DNA from: Spirochaetales bacterium
Lineage (GTDB): Bacteria; Spirochaetota; Spirochaetia; ARS1246
DNA: 7,302 nt
Direction of reading: 5' to 3'
NCBI GenBank assembly: GCA_018644745.1
Contig: JABGPX010000411.1
Span: 1-7,302, forward strand
Under the pieces are notes generated by a model. It was not told the origin of the DNA, did not search any database, and worked only from the letters and a program-made list of their open reading frames with translations. Every line of letters starts with the position of its first letter. Positions within the stretch are counted from its first letter, which is position 1. Positions 1 to 6,198 of the stretch are shown one piece after another. The position numbers and the translations under genes are program-made.

Positions 1-952
1 CTTCACACTTCAGGCGAAATGAAAAATCCGGATACTTTTCGCCACCGCCGCACACATTCAGCCCCGCGCAACGCCCCTGTGCCTCCGCCTCATGCCAAAG
101 GTGAGTGATTTTACCGCTCGGAAGCTGAACCGCGTCACCCGCAGCGTAGATGTCTTTTACCGAAGTTTCTAGATAGGGATTCACCGCTATTCCAATGTCA
201 GTCTCGGCCCCCGCTGATACCGCAAGGCCGGTAAGAGGCTCCGAGCCGACCGCAAAAACTATGTGATTTGCCCGCAGATCGCCCTTTACTGTTTCCGCGA
301 CAAGCATGTCTTCATTCCGAACAAGGCTCGAAATCCGATATCCGAGAAAAAGATTCACTCCATTGCGGCGAAGCAGATCTGTCATGATTTCCTGCGATCG
401 GGCATTTAGCTCTCGGGGCATTACCGATTCCCCCGAGGAAGCGGCGCTTACAGAAAACCCGGCACGAACAAGCTGTTCACTTACTTCAACTCCGAGAACA
501 CCCAATCCTACAACCAGTATGCTCTCAGCACCGGCGATTTTTTCGAGGAGACTATCGACATCGGAGGCCCTCCGGATGGTAAAACACCGCTCCGGATCAT
601 AGCCTGAAATATCCGGAACCCGAGCTGCGGCTCCAGTCGCCAGTATAAGGCGATCCCAGTTAAGCGATTTGCTATTCTCAAAACTCACGCTTTTACCCGC
701 GGCGTCAACCGAAGCTGCTCTCGTTTCGGTAATGAGACGAATACCGCGTTCAGCATACCATTCGCGTGGGAAGAGGGCGAACTCATCGAGATCGAAGCCG
801 CGGGAAATATTTTTAGAAATCTTCGTCCTTTTATACGGCAGCCGGTCCTCGTCATCCACGAGGGTTATCTGCCAATCGGGCCGCTCAGAGTAAATTGTCC
901 GAGCTGCGGTTATTCCGGCGATACCCGCACCGATGATGAGTACCTCAGCCAT
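1..952 (-). CDS. FAD-dependent NAD(P)H oxidoreductase, NirB/rubredoxin-reductase type (C-terminus missing)
   Basis: Reading leftward from ATG at 952, the frame stays open for 317 codons to the window edge, so the C-terminus is missing. The protein opens MAEVLIIGAGIAG, an FAD-binding Rossmann motif (G8, G10, G13). It then has LPYKRTKISK (38-47), which matches the 'lPY.R..LSK' segment of the pyridine-nucleotide disulfide oxidoreductase class typified by NirB and rubredoxin reductase. LILATGAAAR follows at 102-111, a second dinucleotide motif VVGLGVLGVE at 147-156 for NAD(P)H, and IYAAGDAV at 268-275, the FAD ribityl-contact motif. HEAEAQGRCAG (287-297) also fits the family. I see no CxxxxC redox disulfide, so it should pass electrons to a separate partner such as a rubredoxin, ferredoxin or fused module. 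The partner cannot be named because the end of the gene is cut off. A GAGGAGG ribosome site (964-970) lies 11 nt upstream. The gene is divergent from the ABM gene at 1028. Class is secure; substrate is not. Confidence 0.9.
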   Translation of the reverse strand, partial: MAEVLIIGAGIAGITAARTIYSERPDWQITLVDDEDRLPYKRTKISKNISRGFDLDEFALFPREWYAERGIRLITETRAASVDAAGKSVSFENSKSLNWDRLILATGAAARVPDISGYDPERCFTIRRASDVDSLLEKIAGAESILVVGLGVLGVEVSEQLVRAGFSVSAASSGESVMPRELNARSQEIMTDLLRRNGVNLFLGYRISSLVRNEDMLVAETVKGDLRANHIVFAVGSEPLTGLAVSAGAETDIGIAVNPYLETSVKDIYAAGDAVQLPSGKITHLWHEAEAQGRCAGLNVCGGGEKYPDFSFRLKCE

Positions 953-1027
953 ATCTTCTTGCGCCTCCTCATTCTTGTGGTATTATACTAAGGACCGAAG
1001 GAAAGGGCTATTTATGAGGAGATATCA
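953..1027. promoter_or_regulatory. Divergent intergenic region with possible back-to-back promoters
   Basis: This 75-bp gap separates two divergent genes, so both promoters should lie here. The segment tattatacta (981-990) contains a perfect minus-strand -10 (TATAAT, complement of 982-987) for the oxidoreductase, without a convincing -35. On the plus strand the same segment holds TATTAT (981-986), 16 bp after TTGCGC (959-964), a moderate match. Ribosome sites are clear: AGGAG at 1017-1021, 6 nt before the ABM start, and GAGGAGG (964-970) on the minus strand. The overlap of the two -10 boxes would make the promoters mutually exclusive. The -10 on the minus strand is seen directly; promoter activity is inferred. 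Confidence 0.4.
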
Positions 1028-1336
1028 ATGGTGGTACGAGTGATAGATGTGCATGTAAAACCTGATCGAGCTGACGATTTCTCAGCGGCAACTATCAGGA
1101 ATCATCACGCCTCGCTCAAGGAGCAGGGGGTCCTGCGTTTTGATGTTCTCCTTGATAACAGCAAACCAGGCCATTTTCTGCTTTATGAAGTTTATGAGTC
1201 CGAAGACGCGGCTCTATCGCATAAAGAGACAAGTCATTACGCTGAATGGAAGGCAGCGGCAGAAAGCATGATGGCCAAACCGCGCACATCAATCTCCTGC
1301 ACTCCTGCCGCTCCGCTCGACCGCGAATCCTGGTAA
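1028..1336 (+). CDS. LsrG-like antibiotic biosynthesis monooxygenase (ABM) family protein
   Basis: A 102-residue protein of about the normal length for a single ABM domain (dimeric alpha+beta ferredoxin-like barrel). It resembles E. coli LsrG, the isomerase acting on phosphorylated autoinducer-2, as I recall that sequence: both share a start near VxxIxVxxxxxDxF, RFDVL (37-41), YEVY (53-56) and HKETSHY (65-71, LsrG HKTTPHY), then a short helix ending in xxMMxxPR (80-86). The ATG has a strong AGGAG site 6 nt upstream. No other lsr genes (kinase, transporter, LsrF, LsrR) are in the window, so an AI-2 role is not supported by context. The broader family includes quinol monooxygenases, and the divergent flavin oxidoreductase fits a redox role equally well. 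The gene stops 24 bp before the convergent pcm end, with no hairpin terminator between them. Family call is strong; reaction is uncertain. Confidence 0.85.
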   Translation: MVVRVIDVHVKPDRADDFSAATIRNHHASLKEQGVLRFDVLLDNSKPGHFLLYEVYESEDAALSHKETSHYAEWKAAAESMMAKPRTSISCTPAAPLDRESW

Positions 1337-1360
1337 GCAGATAACCTCGTAATCTCGATT

Positions 1361-2005
1361 TCACACGTCCTGGATTTTCCCGGTCATAGGTACGAATCGC
1401 ACGCCAAGTAAACGTTTGCGGTGAAAGGACGTCTCCTCTCTGCTTACCAGCTCCAGCTCCTGATAAGAAAATGGCTTTCCAACGGGAAGAATCATCCGCC
1501 CGTTTTCTGCAAGCTGATCGCAAAGCGTTGGGGGTAGTACAGGGGTCGCGGCGGTAATGATAATTCTATCAAAAGGCGCATTCCCCGGCAGTCCCTCAGC
1601 ACCGTCACCTGAAAAGCAATGAACATTATCAAATCCGAGGGACGCAAGAAGGCGGCGCGAGTGCTGGTGAAGCGATTCTACCGTTTCAATCGTGTATACT
1701 TCACCCGCCAACATAGATAAAACTGCTGCCTGATAACCTGAACCTGTCCCGATTTCAAGCACCTTCTCCGTTCCATTCAGAGCCAGTTTTTCGGTCATGT
1801 ACGCCGCTATATAAGGTTGTGATATTGTCTGCTTTTCTCCAATAGAAATTGGATAGTCCTCATAGGCAGATGCTCGGTCTTTCAGACGAACAAAAAGGTG
1901 ACGGGGCACCGTCTCGAAAGCATGCAACAGCCGTGGGTCGTTGATACCTCTCGCCGCGATCTGCCTTGCGACCATCAGCTTGCGACGCGACTCTTCCTCT
2001 ATCAT
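1361..2005 (-). CDS. pcm: Protein-L-isoaspartate O-methyltransferase
   Basis: The 214-residue product is a SAM-dependent class I methyltransferase that methylates L-isoaspartyl residues in aged cytosolic proteins, starting their repair to aspartate. The diagnostic PCMT segments are in order: GEKQTISQPY (56-65), substrate-site region; LEIGTGSGYQAAVL (83-96), SAM-binding motif I; VYTIE (103-107), with E107 placed to bind the SAM ribose; GDG (133-135); RIIITAA (147-153), motif II; GRMILPVG (169-176), motif III; and VRFVPMTG (202-209) near the C-terminus. Length is close to the E. coli enzyme (208). ATG at 2005 follows the upstream stop by 2 nt (TAA-AT-ATG), with only a weak purine site, so translation probably depends on coupling to the GH20-like gene. 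A second ATG at codon 11 (1975) is an alternative start, since many Pcm proteins begin just there. No terminator is seen downstream. Confidence 0.96.
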   Translation of the reverse strand: MIEEESRRKLMVARQIAARGINDPRLLHAFETVPRHLFVRLKDRASAYEDYPISIGEKQTISQPYIAAYMTEKLALNGTEKVLEIGTGSGYQAAVLSMLAGEVYTIETVESLHQHSRRLLASLGFDNVHCFSGDGAEGLPGNAPFDRIIITAATPVLPPTLCDQLAENGRMILPVGKPFSYQELELVSREETSFHRKRLLGVRFVPMTGKIQDV

Positions 2006-2007
2006 AT

Positions 2008-3018
2008 TTACCCGTTCCAGCCGGTTAGCTGCCGGTATCTGCTGCCGATCACCGCCTCTTCTTCTCGAAGAGGTTCTATTTGTTCCAGCAGCCAGGATTG
2101 TATTACCGCCGCATCAATCAATGAAGTGAGTCCATTGCTCAGTTCAACTCCAGCGGTCAACAAGCCGCCTATTAGAACAGTCAGCGCCCTGTACACTTGT
2201 CCAAGTTTATTCTCATAACCCCTCGGAGATTCGGAGTGAAAACCTGCGGATACGGCCAATTCTCTTGCAATTCTCACATGATACCAGGCAGAATCCAGAG
2301 AATCTGCAAGCTCAGAAAACTGGTCCCGCAGTTCCGATGAACGGGAGCCCTCTGCTCCCAGCTGATCCCAGAAAATTTCCCATGTCGGTGGAAGACCAGG
2401 CATCCAGCCCTTCATCTGCTCTATGCTGACAGCGCCGGTCAGATCATTCAGGAGGCCCAGCTGCAAGCCTGCCAATTCAGAAGATATATTTGGCATTAAC
2501 GATGTTTCTACCATGCGAAAATACTCCTCGTTGCCATATATCGATGATCGGGGATTGGTATCAATCGAGATACTGGTCAGATCAGGGAGGAGAGTAACAA
2601 TATCGTTGAGAAGATCGCATACGAATTTAGCTGCACCCGGCGCCGCGGGATTTATTATATCTACTTCATCATCTGATATTCTTAAGTACCTATATGACGG
2701 AACCGAGAGGAAGCAGGCCATCCCAGATCCCAGAGGAAGGCAGGGAATCGCGTCTATTCCGAGATCCGCAGCGAGTTTGTGAAATCCGGATACCTCATGT
2801 TCGCTATAGGAATATTCACAGCGAAATCGTTCGTCCAAAGACCATGGAAAAAGTCCGCTCCAATCAATAACAATTTGAGAAAAGTCGGTATCTTTAACCA
2901 AATACAGTATATCAATAAGCCGCTTTGGTAAAAAAGGGAAGCGATTCGGCTCGAGATAAAGGATCTTGTCAGATTTTTCCACAGTCCATCCGCACAGAAA
3001 TAAAGGTGAAAAAAGCAT
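2008..3018 (-). CDS. GH20-like (beta-hexosaminidase fold) protein, probable non-catalytic variant
   Basis: A 336-residue protein (from ATG at 3018) whose N-terminal half follows the pattern of a family 20 glycoside hydrolase barrel: YLEPNRFP (21-28), a strand and loop FSQIVIDWSGLFPW (46-59), YSEHEV (71-76), LGIDAIPCLPLGSG (86-99), YRYLRI (109-114) and LLPDLTSISIDTNP (143-156). In GH20 enzymes the equivalents of the last segments carry GH and the catalytic D-E pair (IGGDE); here they read GSG and SIDTN, so the glutamate acid/base appears to be replaced. Residues about 225-320 are helical and resemble the barrel's end plus an extra helical tail. There is no signal peptide, so it is likely cytosolic. 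The start is unsure: a longer GTG start at 3057 has no ribosome site, the ATG at 3018 has GAGGG only 2 nt upstream, and a GTG at 2982 has a weak GGATGG. It heads a two-gene unit with pcm. The fold is inferred from motif spacing only. Confidence 0.7.
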   Translation of the reverse strand: MLFSPLFLCGWTVEKSDKILYLEPNRFPFLPKRLIDILYLVKDTDFSQIVIDWSGLFPWSLDERFRCEYSYSEHEVSGFHKLAADLGIDAIPCLPLGSGMACFLSVPSYRYLRISDDEVDIINPAAPGAAKFVCDLLNDIVTLLPDLTSISIDTNPRSSIYGNEEYFRMVETSLMPNISSELAGLQLGLLNDLTGAVSIEQMKGWMPGLPPTWEIFWDQLGAEGSRSSELRDQFSELADSLDSAWYHVRIARELAVSAGFHSESPRGYENKLGQVYRALTVLIGGLLTAGVELSNGLTSLIDAAVIQSWLLEQIEPLREEEAVIGSRYRQLTGWNG

Positions 3019-3163
3019 ATCCCTCGTCGTAAAAATGTACAAGCGAAATATAAACACAACAGGAATTCACTATATGACCTACAAGATGCGACTATCCTTA
3101 GAAGCTATCGTAGTGCCCCAAAGCTGTTGACATACCTCTTATGTCCAGGGTATTTGGAAGGAG
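3019..3163. promoter_or_regulatory. Divergent intergenic region between the GH20-like gene and the DUF1015 gene
   Basis: About 145 bp (106 bp if the GTG start at 3057 is used) separating divergent genes, so it must carry both promoters. The only strong box is a perfect TTGACA at 3127-3132 on the plus strand. Its best -10 partner, TATTTG at 3151-3156 after 18 bp, would start transcription at about 3163, downstream of the ribosome site, so it is doubtful as the promoter of the DUF1015 gene. On the minus strand, TATAGT (complement of 3071-3076) is a possible -10 without a recognisable -35. No inverted repeat, riboswitch or small ORF stands out. Confidence 0.3.
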
Positions 3164-3166
3164 ATG
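3156..3166 (+). promoter_or_regulatory. Shine-Dalgarno sequence abutting the DUF1015 start codon
   Basis: GGAAGGAG (3156-3163) runs straight into ATG (3164-3166), leaving no spacer after the AAGGAG core; AAGGAGATGA matches the ideal AAGGAGGTGA at 9 of 10 positions, start codon included. A usable register is GGA at 3156-3158, 5 nt before the ATG. There is no canonical upstream start between the in-frame stop at 3128-3130 and 3164. The next in-frame ATG is at 3209, but residues 1-15 look like normal DUF1015 N-terminus, so 3164 is kept. Confidence 0.6.
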
Positions 3167-4495
3167 AATACAAGCTGCAAAGACCGACTCAATGCAATCG
3201 GGCTGCAAATGCCCAAACTCCTGTTGCCCGGATCAGACACGGACCTAAGTAAATGGGCGGTCGTCGCATGCGATCAATATACTGCCGCACCGGAATATTG
3301 GCGTGAGGTTGAGACTTTGGTAAAAGATTCTCCCTCAACTCTGAATTTGATTTTCCCGGAGTGTTATCTGGAGGAAGACGGCAAAGAAAAGCGGATTGCT
3401 GATATCCGCAGTTCAATGGAAGAATATCTCGATTCCGGCATTCTTACTGAATATGCTTCGGGCCTGCAGGTTTTGAGGAGAGAATTCGACGGGCGCCCCG
3501 CCAGAACTGGTATGCTCATGTGCATCGATTTAGATGCCTATGACTACCGGCCCAATTCGACCTCTCCTATTCGACCGACTGAAGGAACAATTATTGATCG
3601 TATCCCGCCGAGAAAGGCTATCCGCTGCGAAGCAACTCTTGAACTACCCCATATATTGGTTCTTATAAATGACCCGCAAAGAACGATTATAGAACCGGTT
3701 TTTGATATTCTTGCTGCCGAGGAACCTCTCTATTCGACCCAACTCATGAAAAACGGCGGTAAAGTATGCGCCTACCGAAGCGAAGATTCCGCGCTTATCG
3801 AAAGCACAACCGCGGCATTTGAGAAGCTTGCCAATTCTAAATTACCCGACCCTCGCTATCAATCGGAGCATCCCTTTTTTATCGCAATTGGCGACGGCAA
3901 CCATTCGCTCGCAACCGCGAAGGAAGTGTGGGAGGATATGAAAGCAATTATCCCAAATGACCAAACGCGGGATCATCCGGCGCGATATGCTCTGGTAGAA
4001 GTTGTCAATATTTACGACGAAGGAATCCTCTTTGAACCGATACACCGACTTTTCTTCGACATTTGCGCTGATAATTTCCTCGAGTACTTGAGCGGCGAAA
4101 GGGGTGCAACTATTCATCAGGTAACTGACCTCGGCCAAGCTCTCTCTGAGGCTGAGGCTAATGGCAAATGGGTTAGCGCAGGATATGTCTCTGGTAATAG
4201 GAAAGGAATTGTTGAGTTTCCAGGGCAGGATCCTCTCATGACTGCAAAAGTAATTCAGGAAGCTATTGATGGTTACCCCTCATTGGAGGGAACCAGCCTT
4301 GATTTTATTCATGATTTCGAAACAGTGATAAACCTTGGAGCACAGCCCGGAAACCTGGGAATCGTAATGCCCGCGATTAGCAAAGCCAGTTTCTTTCCAT
4401 ATCTGCAGGAAAACGGGACGTATCCGCGGAAGAGCTTCGCCCTGGGAGAATCAAATGAGAAGAGATACTACATGGAAGCCCGGCGAATTAGGTAG
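3164..4495 (+). CDS. DUF1015 family protein
   Basis: A 443-residue, soluble-looking protein with the hallmarks of the DUF1015 (COG4198) family: LPGSDTDLSKWAVVACDQYT at about 21-40, PSTLNLIFPE (57-66), RPTEGTIIDR (137-146) followed by PPRKAIRCEA, the central GDGNHS (243-248, the counterpart of (A/G)DGNHR-like motifs), EPIHR (291-295), LDFIHD (379-384), LGIVMP (398-403), and the C-terminal PRKSFALGE (421-429) then EKRYYMEARRI (432-442). Length is full for the family, with both ends present. The biochemical role is not established to my knowledge; I recall members beside serine biosynthesis genes (serA, serC) in clostridia and thermophiles, but no such gene is here. No signal peptide or membrane segment is visible. 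It is a single-gene transcription unit on the plus strand, flanked by a divergent gene on the left and a convergent operon on the right. Family call is firm; function is unknown. Confidence 0.92.
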   Translation: MNTSCKDRLNAIGLQMPKLLLPGSDTDLSKWAVVACDQYTAAPEYWREVETLVKDSPSTLNLIFPECYLEEDGKEKRIADIRSSMEEYLDSGILTEYASGLQVLRREFDGRPARTGMLMCIDLDAYDYRPNSTSPIRPTEGTIIDRIPPRKAIRCEATLELPHILVLINDPQRTIIEPVFDILAAEEPLYSTQLMKNGGKVCAYRSEDSALIESTTAAFEKLANSKLPDPRYQSEHPFFIAIGDGNHSLATAKEVWEDMKAIIPNDQTRDHPARYALVEVVNIYDEGILFEPIHRLFFDICADNFLEYLSGERGATIHQVTDLGQALSEAEANGKWVSAGYVSGNRKGIVEFPGQDPLMTAKVIQEAIDGYPSLEGTSLDFIHDFETVINLGAQPGNLGIVMPAISKASFFPYLQENGTYPRKSFALGESNEKRYYMEARRIR

Positions 4496-4498
4496 CCG

Positions 4499-4548
4499 AA
4501 AAAAAGCCGAGGATGCCCGCGACACAGTCGCTTGAGCTCCTCGGCCTT
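4499..4548 (-). terminator. Rho-independent terminator of the division/Sua5/CPBP operon, with a nested inner stem
   Basis: The outer arms GCCGAGGA (4506-4513) and TCCTCGGC (4538-4545) form a perfect 8-bp stem. Inside its 24-nt loop, GCGAC (4519-4523) and GTCGC (4527-4531) form a second perfect 5-bp stem with a 3-nt loop. On the minus strand the outer stem is followed by seven T (complement of 4499-4505), a classic intrinsic terminator for leftward transcripts, 80 nt past the CPBP stop. Read rightward, the stem starts 11 bp after the DUF1015 stop but is followed by CTTAGG, without a U-tract, so termination in that direction should be weak, though the hairpin could protect the 3' end of that transcript. 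Confidence 0.85.
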
Positions 4549-4627
4549 AGGTAGAAGGACATACCGCACTTCCAAATATACTTCATAACCCGCCCATTTC
4601 CAAATTCAAGAGGACTTCTGACAGGCT

Positions 4628-5632
4628 TTAATATAAAAACTTATAGCGGATGAAGAAACCGGGCTCTTCATCCGGACTTGACATAAATTTGAGAATGATT
4701 CCGAGAATGTTGTTCCAGAAATGAAGTGTTATCATCCGCTCCAGATGATATCCCTTTTGAACTACGCGATCCGCGGCATAGAACCCGAACGCGCCGGCGA
4801 AAAATGTCTGAAGAAGCGTATCTTCTATCGATACACCGGGCACGAGCATATTGGGTAAGTGAGCCAAACCGAAAGTCACGGACGAATAGACAGGTCCATT
4901 TACTTCCAAGCTCACGCCTCGATACAGAAGTTCTTCCCAAACTGCAGTCGCGGTGGTCATTAATGCCGCAATTCCAAGCTGGGCACCCAGGCCGGCAGCC
5001 GGGGAAACGGTCAATCCAAATAGATCGACCTGATCACGTCGAAAATAACCGCCGACGGCTTTCCAATCATCAACAGATAGGCCGCTGAGGGTCATAAGGC
5101 CCAGCATGGGAAGTACATCTAGAGACAGAACATTTTCCCGCTTAAATGGGGCAACAACTGCCTCTGATAAGCGGATGCGCCCCGTTGTAAGGGCTTCTGG
5201 GTGAAACGGATCATCATAGGTATCGACATAGTCTCGATGAGCGGCGTAGCTGCTGTACGCAGAAAGAAGGTTGCCGTACAGGTTTAATATCATTCCCCCA
5301 TACATGAGAATCTCGGCGGCGGAGCTTTCCTCTCCGGTGTAGCTAAACAGATAAGTTCGCCCATTCTCGCTTCCAAGATCGAGGGCGGCTTCACCAGACG
5401 AAAATCCGGCCGCTGCAGCCAGAAGGCTGATACCGGCAATTGAAATGGGAAGAGATGCGTAAAAAATTTTGGCCTCATCCAATTTGCCGAGGATACGCTG
5501 GGCGGTTCCGGGAAGCAGGGCATTAAGAACCATCATACGCGCGTAATCCGGCGGATTTTCGCTCGAAGTTTCGGCAAAAACAGAACCGCAGAGAGCGATA
5601 ATCAGCAGCAGAGAAAAAACAGCCCTTTTCAT
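4628..5632 (-). CDS. CPBP family intramembrane glutamic protease with signal peptide and spirochaete-type N-terminal half
   Basis: A 334-residue membrane protein. The C-terminal third carries the three CPBP (Rce1/Abi) motifs: EELLYRG (E233, E234, R238), FGLAH (F254, H258) and HFWNN (H304, N308), the expected catalytic and metal- or water-coordinating set, so it is likely active. Known family members cleave prenylated proteins or peptides inside the membrane; the substrate here is unknown. Residues 1-20 are a signal peptide (MKR, hydrophobic core, then a VFA-E cleavage site, with C15 in the core rather than in a good lipobox). Residues 30-180 hold LNALLPGTAQ and hydrophobic stretches at about 57-78 and 106-125, then an SAYSSYAAHRDY segment, a layout I associate with spirochaete membrane proteins. 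A GTG at 5638 is possible, but ATG at 5632 overlaps the upstream TGA as ATGA, the usual coupled arrangement, and starts a normal signal peptide. It is last in the operon, before the terminator at 4499-4548. Confidence 0.9.
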   Translation of the reverse strand: MKRAVFSLLLIIALCGSVFAETSSENPPDYARMMVLNALLPGTAQRILGKLDEAKIFYASLPISIAGISLLAAAAGFSSGEAALDLGSENGRTYLFSYTGEESSAAEILMYGGMILNLYGNLLSAYSSYAAHRDYVDTYDDPFHPEALTTGRIRLSEAVVAPFKRENVLSLDVLPMLGLMTLSGLSVDDWKAVGGYFRRDQVDLFGLTVSPAAGLGAQLGIAALMTTATAVWEELLYRGVSLEVNGPVYSSVTFGLAHLPNMLVPGVSIEDTLLQTFFAGAFGFYAADRVVQKGYHLERMITLHFWNNILGIILKFMSSPDEEPGFFIRYKFLY

Positions 5633-6198
5633 CGGCACTTTCTTCTAATTTCTTCGGGTAAAACCCCGGCGCCTTCGCGCAGAATTACGTACGGTACAAC
5701 AGAGATATCAATTACCGTTGATGAAAGACGTCCTTCTAGATCTCCTCCGTTGACAATGATGTCCACCTTGTGCTTAAACCGGTTTATGATTTCATCAATT
5801 TCCCAGAGGTCCGGAGTCCCCGCGATGTTTACGCTGGTAGAATATAATGATCCAGTCTGTTGAATTACTGCCGTGAGAAAGCTGTCGTCGGGTATTCTGT
5901 ATCCGGTTGTTCGATTTCTTGTTTTTACAACAAGCGTAAGGGGACCTGGCCAGAGAGAAAGCAGCATTTCCGGTATTTTCGTTTCCGATGCCTGTATTAC
6001 AGCTTCAGCAGATGCCTCAAGAACAAGAAAGGGCTTTCTTTCATCTCGGCCTTTGAGATCCCTTATTTTCGCCTCGCTGGCTGGAACCGCTCCAAGAATT
6101 CCGTAAATGGTATCGCAAGGAGCAATCCCAAGACCGCCTCGATTTAGAGCGGTGGCCAGGAGCTGTACTGCTTCGGAATTATCGCGTCTGACTACCAT
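5629..6198 (-). CDS. Sua5/YciO/YrdC family protein, probable threonylcarbamoyl-AMP synthase (TsaC-like)
   Basis: 189 residues, matching single-domain TsaC/YrdC (E. coli TsaC 190) and lacking the extra C-terminal Sua5 domain. The family makes threonylcarbamoyl-AMP from threonine, bicarbonate and ATP, the first step of t6A at position 37 of ANN-decoding tRNAs. Visible motifs: PCDTIYGI (27-34, family P-T-D-T-x-Y-G), KGRDERKPF (49-57) with the basic nucleotide-contacting residues, WPGPLTLVV (83-91), YSTSVNIAG (119-127), SSTVIDIS (159-166) and ILREGAG (172-178). The usual PTDT is PCDT here. YciO relatives share the fold, so the t6A role depends on the rest of the genome. The start ATG at 6198 lies inside the end of the division gene (20-nt overlap), with GGAACGG just upstream, and the stop overlaps the CPBP start by 4 nt, so all three genes are translationally coupled. 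Confidence 0.93.
   Translation of the reverse strand: MVVRRDNSEAVQLLATALNRGGLGIAPCDTIYGILGAVPASEAKIRDLKGRDERKPFLVLEASAEAVIQASETKIPEMLLSLWPGPLTLVVKTRNRTTGYRIPDDSFLTAVIQQTGSLYSTSVNIAGTPDLWEIDEIINRFKHKVDIIVNGGDLEGRLSSTVIDISVVPYVILREGAGVLPEEIRRKCR

Noticed and set aside
1337..1360. Possible terminator between the convergent ABM and pcm genes
   Set aside because: The 24-bp gap has no stem of more than about 4 bp and no T-tract on either strand.
1116..1523. Open frame on the minus strand overlapping the ABM gene and the end of pcm
   Set aside because: It runs antisense through one gene with recognisable homology and out of frame through another, and its product has no recognisable domain. It is a shadow frame.
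3127..3156. TTGACA (3127-3132) with TATTTG (3151-3156) as the promoter of the DUF1015 gene
   Set aside because: The -10 is poor, the spacer is 18 bp, and the start point would be at about 3163, which would remove the ribosome site from the mRNA. Without transcription data it is no better than a chance match.
5636..5638. GTG start at 5638 for the CPBP protease
   Set aside because: It adds only two residues. The ATG at 5632 forms the ATGA overlap with the upstream stop and starts a standard signal peptide.
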